Part shown: positions 44,769 through 58,300 of the stretch, one piece after another
Numbering within the stretch: position 1 is the stretch's first letter
Layout of the letters: each line of letters opens with the position of its first letter
Assembly: GCA_963678135.1 (NCBI GenBank)
Contig: OY782667.1
Location: 1,364,001 to 1,428,000, forward strand
Source of the DNA: JAHJKV01 sp963678135
Lineage (GTDB): Bacteria > Desulfobacterota > Desulfovibrionia > Desulfovibrionales > Desulfovibrionaceae
Reading direction: 5' to 3'
DNA: 64,000 bases
Position numbers and translations under genes: made by a program
Notes under the pieces: generated by a model
The model's input: only the letters and a program-made list of their open reading frames with translations
Told to the model about the DNA's origin: nothing
Databases searched by the model: none

Positions 44769-44784
44769 TTCAAAGGATGTGCCA
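44769..44784 (-). promoter_or_regulatory. Possible sigma-54 promoter of fliK
   Basis: On the minus strand TGGCAC is followed after 5 bases by TTGAA. The -24 half is a perfect match; the -12 half has TTGA in place of TTGC. It lies 24 bases from the fliK start. Flagellar middle genes in related bacteria use sigma-54. Confidence 0.4.
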
Positions 44785-44892
44785 AAGTGATATGTTTTAT
44801 ATTGCAACTACTTAAAGAAAAAAGCACATCGTTGAATAGGGAGTATTTTGCCCAGTAGCCGGTTATTGAGGCGGATTAAACTTGTATTTTTT

Positions 44893-46101
44893 TTAGCCAA
44901 AGAGTTGATGCATTTTTTGTATGATACTGTGTATTCGGTGATCGTAAGTATGTTCTGCAAGGATACGTTTGCGCGCAGCTTTGCTGATGCGTTTTCGAGC
45001 GTTTTTATCCTTGATATATTTTTTTATAAGTTCTGGAATTTCTTCTATGGTGGTATAGGAAATAATTTCTTCATTTGGAATAAAGAGATTTTCCATCTGG
45101 ATGCGGTGATCTGTGATGAGAAATGCGCCGGACGCAGGAACATCAAAAATCCTTTGGTTAACAGCTCCCTTCATTTGTAGGCTTGTGCAATTAAAATTTA
45201 TAGAACTTAAAGGATAAAAATTCGGCAGTTCGTCATAGTAGCGTAGTTTTGGATGATATTTCCAATTTTGATGCCCCTGAAGAAGCTCAAACCAGCCCTC
45301 ATCCCCTACGATAAGTGGCGAAAATTCAAGTATCTTTTTTATACAGCCTAAACGATACTCCAGTGTTGATTGCCAAGTAAGTAGGGTTTCAAAAGCTAAC
45401 ATACGAAAAGGGCTGCCCAGCGCACGGAAATCTTCGCTGAGTTCAGGATACTTTGTTAAAAGATATTCTGCAGCACTGTGCATTGTGGACGCTCCAAAGC
45501 CAGATGCTATTTCTTTATACTTTGCTAAAAGATTTGCATTGGGATTACTGGCTTGAAGCCTGTCTTGTACATGGGAGAGCATAGAATTCCCAACAAAACT
45601 TATATCCGAGTTCCAGTCTGTGTTCCCTGCACCTTTTTCGAGTTTGAAGTGTTCTATATCTGTTGCCAAGGGAAGGTAGGAAACATGCTCATATCCCATT
45701 TGTTGTAAGGGTTTAAGATTATCTATATCCCAAGAAAAAATCACAGTACGCTCTGTATGCACTACAGGGTAAAGTGGCAGGCTGAGAAAAGGATTATCCA
45801 CAAACCAGGAGGCAAGGGGGATGTCCAAATTTCCCAAAATTTCAAGCAGAACACCTTCGTGATCCACACCAAGATGGTTGACAGTAAGCACAAAGTCAGG
45901 CTGCAAAGAGCTGATGACTCCTAGTAGTGTATGCACAAAATCTTGTAGCCCCATTTCTTTGGTATCAAGATTTAAGAACACATGCTCAATCTCTTGTCGT
46001 TCACAAGCTGCAATGAGTTCTCCCATTATAAACGCTGTATTTGTGATCAATAAGATTTTTGGTTTGTCATTTTTCCACTTTGTCCATGTTCTGGGACGCA
46101 T
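44893..46101 (-). CDS. CgeB-like glycosyltransferase
   Basis: 402 residues with the GT-B plan of the CgeB/DUF3880 group: N-terminal KILLITNTAFIMGELIAACE, the middle block PLASWFVDNPFLSLPLYP and VSYLPLATDIEHFKL, and the C-terminal nucleotide-sugar region FDVPASGAFLITDHR with IPELIKKYIKDKNARKRISK. Members are often found near flagellin genes in Desulfovibrionaceae, so flagellin glycosylation is plausible but unproven; surface polysaccharide synthesis is the alternative. The ATG has AAAGGT 9 bases upstream, and a 15-bp tandem array sits immediately before it. Confidence 0.85.
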   Translation of the reverse strand: MRPRTWTKWKNDKPKILLITNTAFIMGELIAACERQEIEHVFLNLDTKEMGLQDFVHTLLGVISSLQPDFVLTVNHLGVDHEGVLLEILGNLDIPLASWFVDNPFLSLPLYPVVHTERTVIFSWDIDNLKPLQQMGYEHVSYLPLATDIEHFKLEKGAGNTDWNSDISFVGNSMLSHVQDRLQASNPNANLLAKYKEIASGFGASTMHSAAEYLLTKYPELSEDFRALGSPFRMLAFETLLTWQSTLEYRLGCIKKILEFSPLIVGDEGWFELLQGHQNWKYHPKLRYYDELPNFYPLSSINFNCTSLQMKGAVNQRIFDVPASGAFLITDHRIQMENLFIPNEEIISYTTIEEIPELIKKYIKDKNARKRISKAARKRILAEHTYDHRIHSIIQKMHQLFG

Positions 46102-46119
46102 AGATTGCTACCTTTTTTA

Positions 46120-46214
46120 TATTCTTGTTATTAATATTCTCGCTACTGATATTTTTACTGTTAATATTTGGGGCTGACACCTAATATTGTTATTGTTGAT
46201 ATTTTAACTACTAG
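46120..46214 (-). repeat. Six ~15-bp tandem repeats ahead of the glycosyltransferase gene
   Basis: On the plus strand the units are 46120-46134, 46135-46149, 46150-46164, a 20-base unit 46165-46184, then 46185-46199 and 46200-46214. Each begins TATT and most end TRA (for example TATTCTCGCTACTGA). The array ends 18 bases from the start codon of the minus-strand gene at 46101. Confidence 0.85.
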
Positions 46215-46273
46215 GGAGAGTAGCCATATATCAAGAGCACTAGAAAAAGTCTAGAAGTGGGTATATATTGAAT

Positions 46274-46542
46274 AGGGTAAACGCATACTGACTTTTCTGT
46301 CTTTTAGTATTCCTCTTCGTTATTCAACGCATCTTTTTCCCTCTTGTCATCCTGCGCGAAGTCACGACAGTTTAGTGCCTCCCCCTTTCTTGTCATTTTG
46401 CGCGAAGTCGTGAAAGTCCAGTTCTTTACAGTGTGGCAGTACATCCCTCTCTGTCGTTCTGCGCCTTACGCGCAGGATGACAAGAGCTGGGACGCAATAG
46501 GATGAACCGAGAGTATTTATCCTTGAATTATACGCGGTTACC
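46274..46542. repeat. Degenerate long inverted-repeat element
   Basis: It starts with AGGGTAAACGCATAC and ends with the inverted word TACGCGGTTACC. Between them are three family A palindromes (from 46346, about 46396, and 46453-46481) and arms that match the element at 17524-17803 in order, for example CCGAGAGTATTTAT against CTGAGAGTATCTAC. A further single end word (ATGCGTTTGCCCT) is at 46588-46600. Confidence 0.65.
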
Positions 46543-46668
46543 ATAATTCAAGGGAACGTTACAGGGAGTACCTCCCCACAAATTGATATGCGTTTGCCCT
46601 GAAGTTTTGTGCGTCCTGCCCCAAAATATTTTATCCTACTTTTATTTCAATTTCCCTCAAAAAAGTTC

Positions 46669-46697
46669 TTGACCTTGCCTTTTGTATCATCTAAAAG
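46669..46697 (+). promoter_or_regulatory. rRNA operon promoter P1 (candidate)
   Basis: TTGACC (46669-46674) and TAAAAG (46692-46697) are spaced by 17 bases, about 230 bases before 16S. The upstream flank is AT-rich (TTTCCCTCAAAAAAG), as in an UP element. Confidence 0.45.
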
Positions 46698-46758
46698 ACC
46701 ATCTCTTTGCGTGAGGGGGGAGGGATTTTCCTTTGTGCAAGTTTTTTGAAAAAAGCTA

Positions 46759-46787
46759 TTGACTTTTTTAATGCGGTAGCAGATATT
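46759..46787 (+). promoter_or_regulatory. rRNA operon promoter P2 (candidate)
   Basis: TTGACT (46759-46764) and GATATT (46782-46787) with 17-base spacing, preceded by the A/T-rich tract TTTTTTGAAAAAAGC. A boxA-like GTCTTTGACAATTAAA follows at 46827-46842. Confidence 0.55.
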
Positions 46788-46826
46788 TGTAAGCCGTGCT
46801 AGTGGAAAGCTAGTAGCAGGAAGCAG

Positions 46827-46856
46827 GTCTTTGACAATTAAATAGCGAGTCGGACA
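46827..46856 (+). promoter_or_regulatory. boxA-like site and 5' half of the 16S processing stem
   Basis: GTCTTTGACAATT resembles the boxA antitermination signal; similar words recur at about 48527 and 49231. Bases 46835-46856 (CAATTAAATAGCGAGTCGGA...) pair with 48487-48508 after the 16S gene with one mismatch over 22 bases. This is the long stem that RNase III cuts to release pre-16S. Confidence 0.8.
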
Positions 46857-46928
46857 ATAAGATTGATTGATCACATGATCTCCGTCATGTGACCAGTGAG
46901 ATCTAGCTTTGAAATACTCACAGTTTTT

Positions 46929-48476
<1,548 letters not shown>

Positions 48477-48545
48477 ATAGAGAAAATGTCCGACTCGCTG
48501 TTTAATTGCGAGGACTTGTTCCTTCGCGATCTTTGAACCATTGAT

Positions 48546-48623
<78 letters not shown>

Positions 48624-48638
48624 CGCTTTACTAAATTA

Positions 48639-48878
48639 GGTTTTGCGAAGGTATTTTTGGCTTGGACTAGGCGCAAGGTTTTCAGATAAGCGAGCGTAGT
48701 AACACTACGAGAGCGCAATCTGGGAAGCGTAGCAACGCGGTCAGAGGCAAAAAGCCCAAATGGGTTTTGCGAAGGTATTTTTGGTTCTGACTAGGCGCAA
48801 GGTTTTCAGATAAGCGAGCGTAGTAACACTACGAGAGCGCAATCTGGGAAGCGCAGCAACGCGGTCAGAGGCAAAAAG
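48639..48878 (+). repeat. 124-bp tandem duplication in the 16S-23S spacer
   Basis: Two copies (48639-48754 and 48763-48878) of a 116-bp unit separated by 8 bases lie between the two tRNA genes. They differ at only a few positions. Each unit can fold on itself: TTTTTG..TCTGAC.. at the left pairs with GGTCAGAGGCAAAAA at the right, and AGCGTAGCAACGC adds a small stem. Confidence 0.93.
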
Positions 48879-48892
48879 ACCGAGCAAAAAGT

Positions 48893-48968
48893 GGGGGTGT
48901 AGCTCAGCTGGGAGAGCACCTGCCTTGCAAGCAGGGGGTCATCGGTTCAAATCCGTTCACCTCCACCA
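48893..48968 (+). tRNA. tRNA-Ala (TGC)
   Basis: Cloverleaf with acceptor GGGGGTG and CACCTCC (one G-T pair), anticodon loop CTTGCAA with TGC, T-loop TTCAAAT and an encoded CCA end. Second tRNA of the spacer. Confidence 0.97.
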
Positions 48969-49056
48969 TTAAGTGAAGAGTGATATTGATCTTTGAGATT
49001 TTTAAGGCTTTTTAAGCTTTGAAATATATTGAAAAACGAGCTTTTATAGCTTTGGA

Positions 49057-49215
49057 CAGAGCGTTTTGAATCAATAACGCAGTTCAGGCAAAAAAATCTG
49101 AAAAACAATGGATTTTTTGTCTGGGCAAGGCATGATTCAGTAAGCTCTAGGGAGTGTACAAAGATGTACATGACCGCAGAGCGTTTTGAATCAATAACGT
49201 AGTTCAGGCAAAAAA
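49057..49215 (+). repeat. 39-bp direct repeat pair before 23S
   Basis: CAGAGCGTTTTGAATCAATA starts both copies (49057-49095 and 49177-49215), which are 120 bases apart with one clear mismatch. They lie between tRNA-Ala and the boxA-like GATCTTTGACAGTTGAA at about 49231. Confidence 0.85.
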
Positions 49216-49248
49216 GACATGTTTTTCACTGATCTTTGACAGTTGAAT

Positions 49249-49267
49249 AGGGTAAGAGAGAAGAGAA
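49249..49267 (+). other. 5' half of the 23S processing stem
   Basis: AGGGTAAGAGAGAAGAGAA pairs with TTCTCTTCTCTTACCCT at 52199-52215 with one unpaired position. The two halves flank 23S and form the RNase III substrate for pre-23S release. Confidence 0.85.
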
Positions 49268-52203
<2,936 letters not shown>

Positions 52204-52235
52204 TTCTCTTACCCTATTAACTATAAATTTTGACC

Positions 52236-52413
52236 ATGCTAAAAAAGCAAAACTAAGACAGGAAAAATACTGACTTAGAAAAAGCAAAGCTGAAATTTAG
52301 AAATGCCAAAAGCAAGCCTGAAGATATGCACGCCAAAAGCGAATCTAATTTAGAAACGCCGAAAGTGAAGCTGACTTTAGAAATGCCAAAAGCAAAACTG
52401 AATTAGCAATGCC
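52236..52413 (+). repeat. Degenerate ~27-bp tandem array in the 23S-5S spacer
   Basis: About six diverged units with the core GCCAAAAGCAAAGCTGA and the tail TTTAGAAA follow each other; the best units are 52303-52320, 52332-52350, 52358-52380 and 52384-52402. The spacer is about 240 bases, long for this position. Confidence 0.8.
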
Positions 52414-52443
52414 AGCCCCCTTAGCATGAAACAAACAAAATTT

Positions 52444-52561
52444 GTTCTGGTGGTCTTGGAGGAGTGGGTACACCCGATCCCTTTCCGAACTCGGTAGTTA
52501 AGCACTCCATCGCCGATGATACTGCAGGGGAGCCTGTGGGAAAGTAGGTCACTGCCAGAAC
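52444..52561 (+). rRNA. rrf: 5S ribosomal RNA
   Basis: The 118-base gene begins GTTCTGG and ends CCAGAAC, forming the terminal helix. The internal words CCGATCCCTTTCCGAACTCG and GGGGAGCCTGTGGGA are typical of bacterial 5S. A run of nine T follows and may act with the terminal helix as a terminator. Confidence 0.97.
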
Positions 52562-53045
52562 TTTTTTTTTGTAATGAAACTTTTTTTTGAGATAAAATGT
52601 CTTCTCCGCTGTCTATTATTTGAGATAAAATCTTCTTGAGATAAAATCTTCTCTCTCAGCGTATGCACCATCTCCAAAAAATATTACAAATTCTTCCTTT
52701 CTCTTCTGTTCTTCTTTTTCCTCCAAGACCACCAGAACAAATTTTTTCCTTCTTTTTCCCCTCTTTTTTTTCTTTTTCCCTCTTTTTTTCTTTTTCCCTT
52801 CCTGTCATTCTGCGCAAAGTCGCGAAAGTCCAGTCTTACTTTTTATCATACTATATAGAGCTACTGCATTTCGGTTCCCCTCGTGTTTTATTGCGCTCCT
52901 CCTCCGTCATTCTGCGCGTGAGTCGCGAAAGTCCAGTTTTTACTTCTTCCTTTTTTTTCTCAGGCTATCAAACTTTGAGAGCTTAGAAGATTTGCTACTT
53001 TTCGGGCAAAGGGGTAAGAGAGGGGAAGCAATCAATGAATGCTCG
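52562..53045. repeat. Repeat-rich stretch between 5S and hypD
   Basis: It continues the duplicated 5S trailer to 52660, then has a long pyrimidine tract (52735-52803) and two family A arms in direct order (52804 to about 52833 and 52907-52936). A stretch CTCCAAGACCACCAGAACAA near 52721-52740 is the reverse complement of the first bases of 5S. No gene is supported. Confidence 0.75.
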
Positions 53046-53201
53046 ACAATTCAGTAAGAAATATAGACACATCAACCTGATGAGAATATAAACTTGGCAA
53101 TTCAGTAAGAAATATAAACCCTGCGATCCAGTGAAAAATATAAACTTTGAAATCTAGTCAGAAATTTAGCCCCGGCAATCCAGTGAGGAGTATACATAGT
53201 G
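53046..53201 (+). repeat. Six 26-bp tandem repeats running into the hypD start
   Basis: Units start at 53046 (27), 53073 (25), 53098, 53124, 53150 and 53176 (26 each); the common pattern is CAATYCAGTRAGAAATATA. The last unit holds the AGGAG ribosome-binding site and the GTG start codon of hypD. Confidence 0.88.
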
Positions 53202-54293
53202 AGCTTTGAACTGCTACAACAATTTCGTGATCCTGCCTTGTGTAAGGGACTTTTGGAAAATATTCAGGAACTTGCAAGTGATGAATATCGTTTTATGGAA
53301 GTGTGTGGCACACATACGGTGGCTATTTTTCAGTCCGGATTACGCTCTCTTTTGCCACAAACCATTATACATCTTTCCGGACCGGGTTGTCCTGTCTGCG
53401 TAACGCATGAGTCCGAGGTTAATGCTTTTATTCGGCTTGCGGAAAAAAATCGGGTTATTATTGCTACATTTGGCGATTTGATGCGTGTTCCCGGGCATGG
53501 CGGAACAAGTTTGAAAAAAGCACAGGCTGAAGGTGCGCGAGTAAAGGTGGTTTATTCTCCGCAGGATGCTTTGATTCTTGCTCGTGATAATCCCAATGAT
53601 ACGATTGTTTTTTTGGGAGTTGGTTTTGAGACCACTGCGCCAACCATTGCAGCAACCTGTATGATGGCGAGGCAGCAAGGAATTGATAATTTTCAGGTTC
53701 TTGCTTTTCATAAAGTTGTGCCTCCGGCTTTGGCTGCCTTGCTTGAAGATCCTGAAACAAATATTGATGGCTTTATTATGCCCGGGCATGTATCGGCAAT
53801 TATTGGCATAGAGCCCTATCGTGTGGTTCCTGAAATCTACGGCAAATCGTCTGCAGTTACAGGCTTTGAACCTGTGGATATTCTTCGTTCTTTACTCTTT
53901 CTTTTGCAGTGCCGTAAAAATGGTAATCCAAGGAGTGTGAATTTATATAAACGCATTGTAAAGGATGAAGGGAATGTAAAAGCGCGCCAAGTGCTGGATG
54001 CTGTTTTTGAACCTGCGGATGCTCTTTGGCGTGGTTTGGGCTTAATCCCTCATTCAGGCTTGGAATTTCGAGCTGAGTATGAAGCAATGGATGCGAAAAA
54101 GAATTTTGGCATTGAAATAATGGAACATGCTCCCTTGCCCGGCTGTAAATGCGGAGACGTGTTGCGAGGGAAAATACAGCCTAGTGCCTGCCCTTTATTC
54201 AAAAAAGTTTGCACCCCTGCTGCACCGGTGGGGCCATGTATGGTTTCCACCGAAGGATCATGCGCTGCATACTTTAAATATTCTATGGACTAA
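53199..54293 (+). CDS. hypD: Hydrogenase maturation protein HypD
   Basis: Iron-sulfur scaffold on which the Fe(CN)2CO group of [NiFe]-hydrogenases is built, with HypC. Conserved motifs: MEVCGTHTVAIF, HLSGPGCPVCVT, FLGVGFETTAP, FIMPGHVSAIIG, and the C-terminal 4Fe-4S cysteines in PLPGCKCGDVLRG, SACPLFKKVCTP. 364 residues, full length. The GTG start has AGGAG 8 bases upstream, inside the tandem repeat. hypE follows after 4 bases; hypA, hypB, hypC and hypF are not in the window. Confidence 0.97.
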   Translation: MSFELLQQFRDPALCKGLLENIQELASDEYRFMEVCGTHTVAIFQSGLRSLLPQTIIHLSGPGCPVCVTHESEVNAFIRLAEKNRVIIATFGDLMRVPGHGGTSLKKAQAEGARVKVVYSPQDALILARDNPNDTIVFLGVGFETTAPTIAATCMMARQQGIDNFQVLAFHKVVPPALAALLEDPETNIDGFIMPGHVSAIIGIEPYRVVPEIYGKSSAVTGFEPVDILRSLLFLLQCRKNGNPRSVNLYKRIVKDEGNVKARQVLDAVFEPADALWRGLGLIPHSGLEFRAEYEAMDAKKNFGIEIMEHAPLPGCKCGDVLRGKIQPSACPLFKKVCTPAAPVGPCMVSTEGSCAAYFKYSMD

Positions 54294-54297
54294 TACT

Positions 54298-55302
54298 ATG
54301 AGTGAAAAAGTACTTCTTGATTATGGCTCTGGTGGACGTGCTTCACAACGGCTTATTTCTGAATTGTTTGTTTCCCATCTTGGCAATCCTGAGCTTGAAA
54401 AACTCAATGATGCTGCGGTGTTAGACGTATCTGGTAAAATTTCTGTATCCACAGATTCTTTTACCGTAGATCCTATTTTCTTCCCGGGTGGGGACATTGG
54501 CTCTTTGGCCGTACACGGAACAGTGAATGATGTCGCGATGTTAGGAGCTATACCCCGTTGGCTGACCTGTGGCTATATTTTGGAAGAAGGCTTGCCCATG
54601 GAGGACTTACAGCGTGTGGTTGCAAGCATGGGCAAAGCAGCAAGACATGCTCAAGTGAATGTTGTGACCGGAGATACCAAAGTGGTGCCCAAGGGAATGG
54701 TTGATAAAATTTTTATCAATACCACAGGGATTGGAGAAATTATAGCTGATCCTATCCCAGCAGGGGATCGTGCCAAGCCGGGTGATGCTATACTTATTTC
54801 AGGTACCATGGGAGACCATGGCTTGACTATCCTTGGAACCAGAGAAGGTTTGGGTTTTAATGCTGAGCTTGAATCAGATTCCGCGGCTCTGAATCATTTA
54901 TTGATTCAATTGATTAAGAATTTACCAGATGTGCATGTGCTACGCGATCCTACTCGTGGTGGTTTAGCCACCACACTTAATGAGATAGCTTTTTCTTCTC
55001 ATGTTGGTATGGATTTGATTGAACAGGATATTCCGATAAAACCAGCGGTATTTGGTGGCTGCCAAATTCTTGGGCTTGACCCCTTATACCTTGCGAACGA
55101 AGGGAAATTTATTTGTATTGTCCCTGCAAAGGATGCAGAAAAAGCCTTGAGTTTGATGCGTGCAGATGAACTGGGGCGTGATGCTACACAAATAGGCACA
55201 GTGACGGAAGCAAATCCGGGTAAAGTTATTTTAGTTACTCCCTTGGGTGGCAGAAGGTTACTCAATATGCTTGAGGGCGAGCAGTTACCTAGGATTTGTT
55301 AG
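54298..55302 (+). CDS. hypE: Hydrogenase maturation protein HypE
   Basis: Carries the thiocarbamate made by HypF on its C-terminal cysteine and dehydrates it to a thiocyanate for cyanide transfer to HypCD. The PurM-like fold is shown by LDYGSGGRASQRLI, VSTDSFTVDPIFFPGGDIG and LRDPTRGGLATTLNEIA. The protein ends in PRIC, the family hallmark with the reactive cysteine last. The ATG at 54298 gives the expected N-terminus and 334 residues; the frame is open further upstream inside hypD, but that part is not used. Confidence 0.97.
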   Translation: MSEKVLLDYGSGGRASQRLISELFVSHLGNPELEKLNDAAVLDVSGKISVSTDSFTVDPIFFPGGDIGSLAVHGTVNDVAMLGAIPRWLTCGYILEEGLPMEDLQRVVASMGKAARHAQVNVVTGDTKVVPKGMVDKIFINTTGIGEIIADPIPAGDRAKPGDAILISGTMGDHGLTILGTREGLGFNAELESDSAALNHLLIQLIKNLPDVHVLRDPTRGGLATTLNEIAFSSHVGMDLIEQDIPIKPAVFGGCQILGLDPLYLANEGKFICIVPAKDAEKALSLMRADELGRDATQIGTVTEANPGKVILVTPLGGRRLLNMLEGEQLPRIC

Positions 55303-55380
55303 CTTTACCTTCCTCTTGTACCAGATAAGTATAATTTTTTTCTTGTCTCTTGATAGATTTCAAATCAGTAGTTTGTTTGA

Positions 55381-58300
55381 TTAAAAAAGTAAATCGCGTA
55401 GATATTGTAAAGGCTTAAGTGGTAAACCGAGCACTTCTTTTACGGTATTGCCTAAAAGTTCTATCCCTGGAATATGTACTATTGGATCATGCAAACATGC
55501 TCTTATATAAATAGGGATAATAGTCGGTAGCACAGAATGATTAAAATCAATCTGTAAATTGATTGTATCAGCATCAAGGTTAAAATTACCGCCACCTTGT
55601 GCCTTGATATAGGGGGCGTTCATTTGAAAATTATCAGTAGAAAAAACAGAATGATCAACATTGAAAAAAGCTGAAGCAAAGTCAAAATGAGTGCGCTCCG
55701 CTCCTAAAACTTCTGAGTTTGAATCTTCTTTCTGAGAATTTTGTTGATTGCTAAAACAATACGAGCCTTCCTTGATATTCAGACCAGCTTTTCCTGACAT
55801 ATTGGCAATAAATGCATCATCTGTGGCTCCCTGCGTATGAATATCAAAAAAAATAATACTTTTTCCGTCAACATAGGGCTTGCCTGCCACATCACGCATG
55901 AACAGTCCCCCATTAAAATTTTCACCACGCAAAAATATGTCACACTCCAGCATTTCTGAAGACGCTACTGCGCTCAGGCTGCCAGTCATTTTGCCCTGAT
56001 AAAACTCACTGCGTAAATCAGGTAAAACCAATTCTCCGTTTTTCATGATAATACGGCTGTCCAATTGCTTAAATGCCATATCAAAAATACGAAATTCATT
56101 GACATGCAAGCGTCCGTCAACATTGGCTTGGCTGAGTGTTTTCAAAGGTAAAGGGATGGCCGGAACTTTTGGCTCTCCACATTTACCGGGAATGCGTATT
56201 TTTTTGGGAGGGCGATAGCGATTTAAGTCCAATGTATCCGCATCAAGCATGAAGGTAGCATAGCCGGTATCAAAATTTTCTACTCGTACTTTGCCTTTCA
56301 GGTGCGTATCATCAAAATATGTATCTATGTCCGAAAATAAAGCAAAATCAGAAGTACAAGAAAATTGCAAAGAGCCACTCAGTTTTTCTAAAACATGAGA
56401 ATCACGAGTAGCATCAATTTCAGTATCAAAAAGTCCAAAAACTAAACGAGGATCAGCATCAAAGGAAAGTGAGCCAAAAAAAATAGAATTATCCTCAAAA
56501 ATACGATGTCCTGTTGCCTCGCCAACGACAGTACCAGTATTAGCTGCAAGAGTTATTTCAGAAGCAGTCAAAAGCTGTTCTTCTCCGTTAATATCTATGT
56601 TTGCCCTCAGTGTCATCTGGGTTTCGCCGGGGGGTAATATATCGCCGGATACAACAAGCATGGTTTTTACTCCATTAAGATTCACTGAGCTTAAGTCTTC
56701 AGAAAGCAAAGCGGAACCATTGAGAATAAGGTTCAAGGCAGAAGCTTTACTCGCAGATTTTGCTCCAAAAGCAGTTCTAAGCCTATAGCCATAACCTCCT
56801 CCGGGATATGTCTTTGCTGTGGCTTGCATCGACATATCCATTGTTGCTGAAGAAAAATCCGTAGTCGCAGGGGCTGGTGTTTCTATTCCGCGAGACAAAG
56901 TACCTTTTTTAAGCTCGTATTGTATATGACATGAAGTATATCGTAACACTTCGTCAATATTTGTATTTTTAGAGAATACTGTTTCAGGCATATCAAAAAT
57001 AAAAGTAGCATCACCTTGCCCTGAAACATGTTGCTCTTTTCCATTTACAAAAGGTAAAAAAGAATTATCAGCAGCAGTAACATGCAAGGCGCAGGATAAA
57101 GCCAAGGGATGCTTTTGCTTGTCTTTATCACAAATATCTATTGTGACTCCACCGCTGGCTTTTCCATTCCATAATAAAGCACGGGTGAGACGAAAATCAG
57201 AATGACCATCTTGAGTTTTGAGGGAAAGATCAAAGTCTTGAAAATTTTCTCCGGCAAGAGTCACTTGCTCTAACTGTAATCGCCCCTCTGAATGGACACT
57301 GCCTAAAAAATCAGGGCCAAAATCCTCAAGAATAAAAGGTTCATCAACAATAAAAATTTTATAATACCGGTCAAAATCAAGAGTGTCCCCACTCATGTCA
57401 AAAGTGTACATAGGAGATTGATAGTTATTTACGGCAAAAGAACCATGCAAGCGAGTACTATCACACAAAATGTGTACATTATTGAGATGCAAATTATCGC
57501 GAGTAAGAAGAAAATCAAAGCTACATGTTCCTTGCTTGAAACATTCTGAGTCTTTCGCAGGAATTAATTCATTGAAATAATGGTTCAAAGCATCTTCAAC
57601 AACAAATAAATCCGTTGCAATATGTCCTGAAATTTGTGGAGAATGTATAAAATTTACGAGCTGTATATTACCGGAAAGCAAAAGCTGGGGAATGCCTAAC
57701 TTAAAATTTGTAAATTCCAATTTTTCTTGTTGCGTATCCAGTGAAAAATCACTTGTGAGTTGGCTCTTGCCGTATTCTGTTGTGAATAAGGGTGCGTCTA
57801 CAGTGAGCTGAATTTGTCCATCTTGAATATTGATACATGAAAAATCGATCGGGCTAACAACCTCCCCCATGCATTGTAAATCCACTGTCACTGCACGCAT
57901 GCCACATGCAACCTCACCGCTCACAATAAAATCAGTCGGCTCATTAGGTTGTAATTTCCCAGTGCGTAGGCGAACATTCTTTGCCTGTATTTCTTCAGAT
58001 CTGAGGTGGTCAATAAAAAGAATGCTTGCATCATCAAGACGTATAGCTTGTAAAGAAAAATCAGAGAATTCAAAACCTTTCCATTGTAAGGCTTCAAGGC
58101 TGATTTGAGAGTTTGGCTTGCTTAAAAAATTTAAGGCATGAACATTGAGTTCACCTGCCATAGACCGTATAATATGCAAATCAAGGTCATTAAACGCAAG
58201 AACGTCAAAATCAATTTTATGCTGCAAAAGCTTTGGAAGAGAGAGTTTCAGCAATACCGAAGAGGCACTGGCCATTTTCCCAGAGCCAAACTCTTTGGGA

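Noticed and set aside
53046..53201. CRISPR array
   Set aside because: Units follow each other without unique spacers and are too diverged; no cas gene is nearby. The other arrays fail for the same reason.
54127..54297. Longer N-terminus for HypE
   Set aside because: The extension overlaps the hypD coding region in another frame; the ATG at 54298 gives the conserved HypE start.
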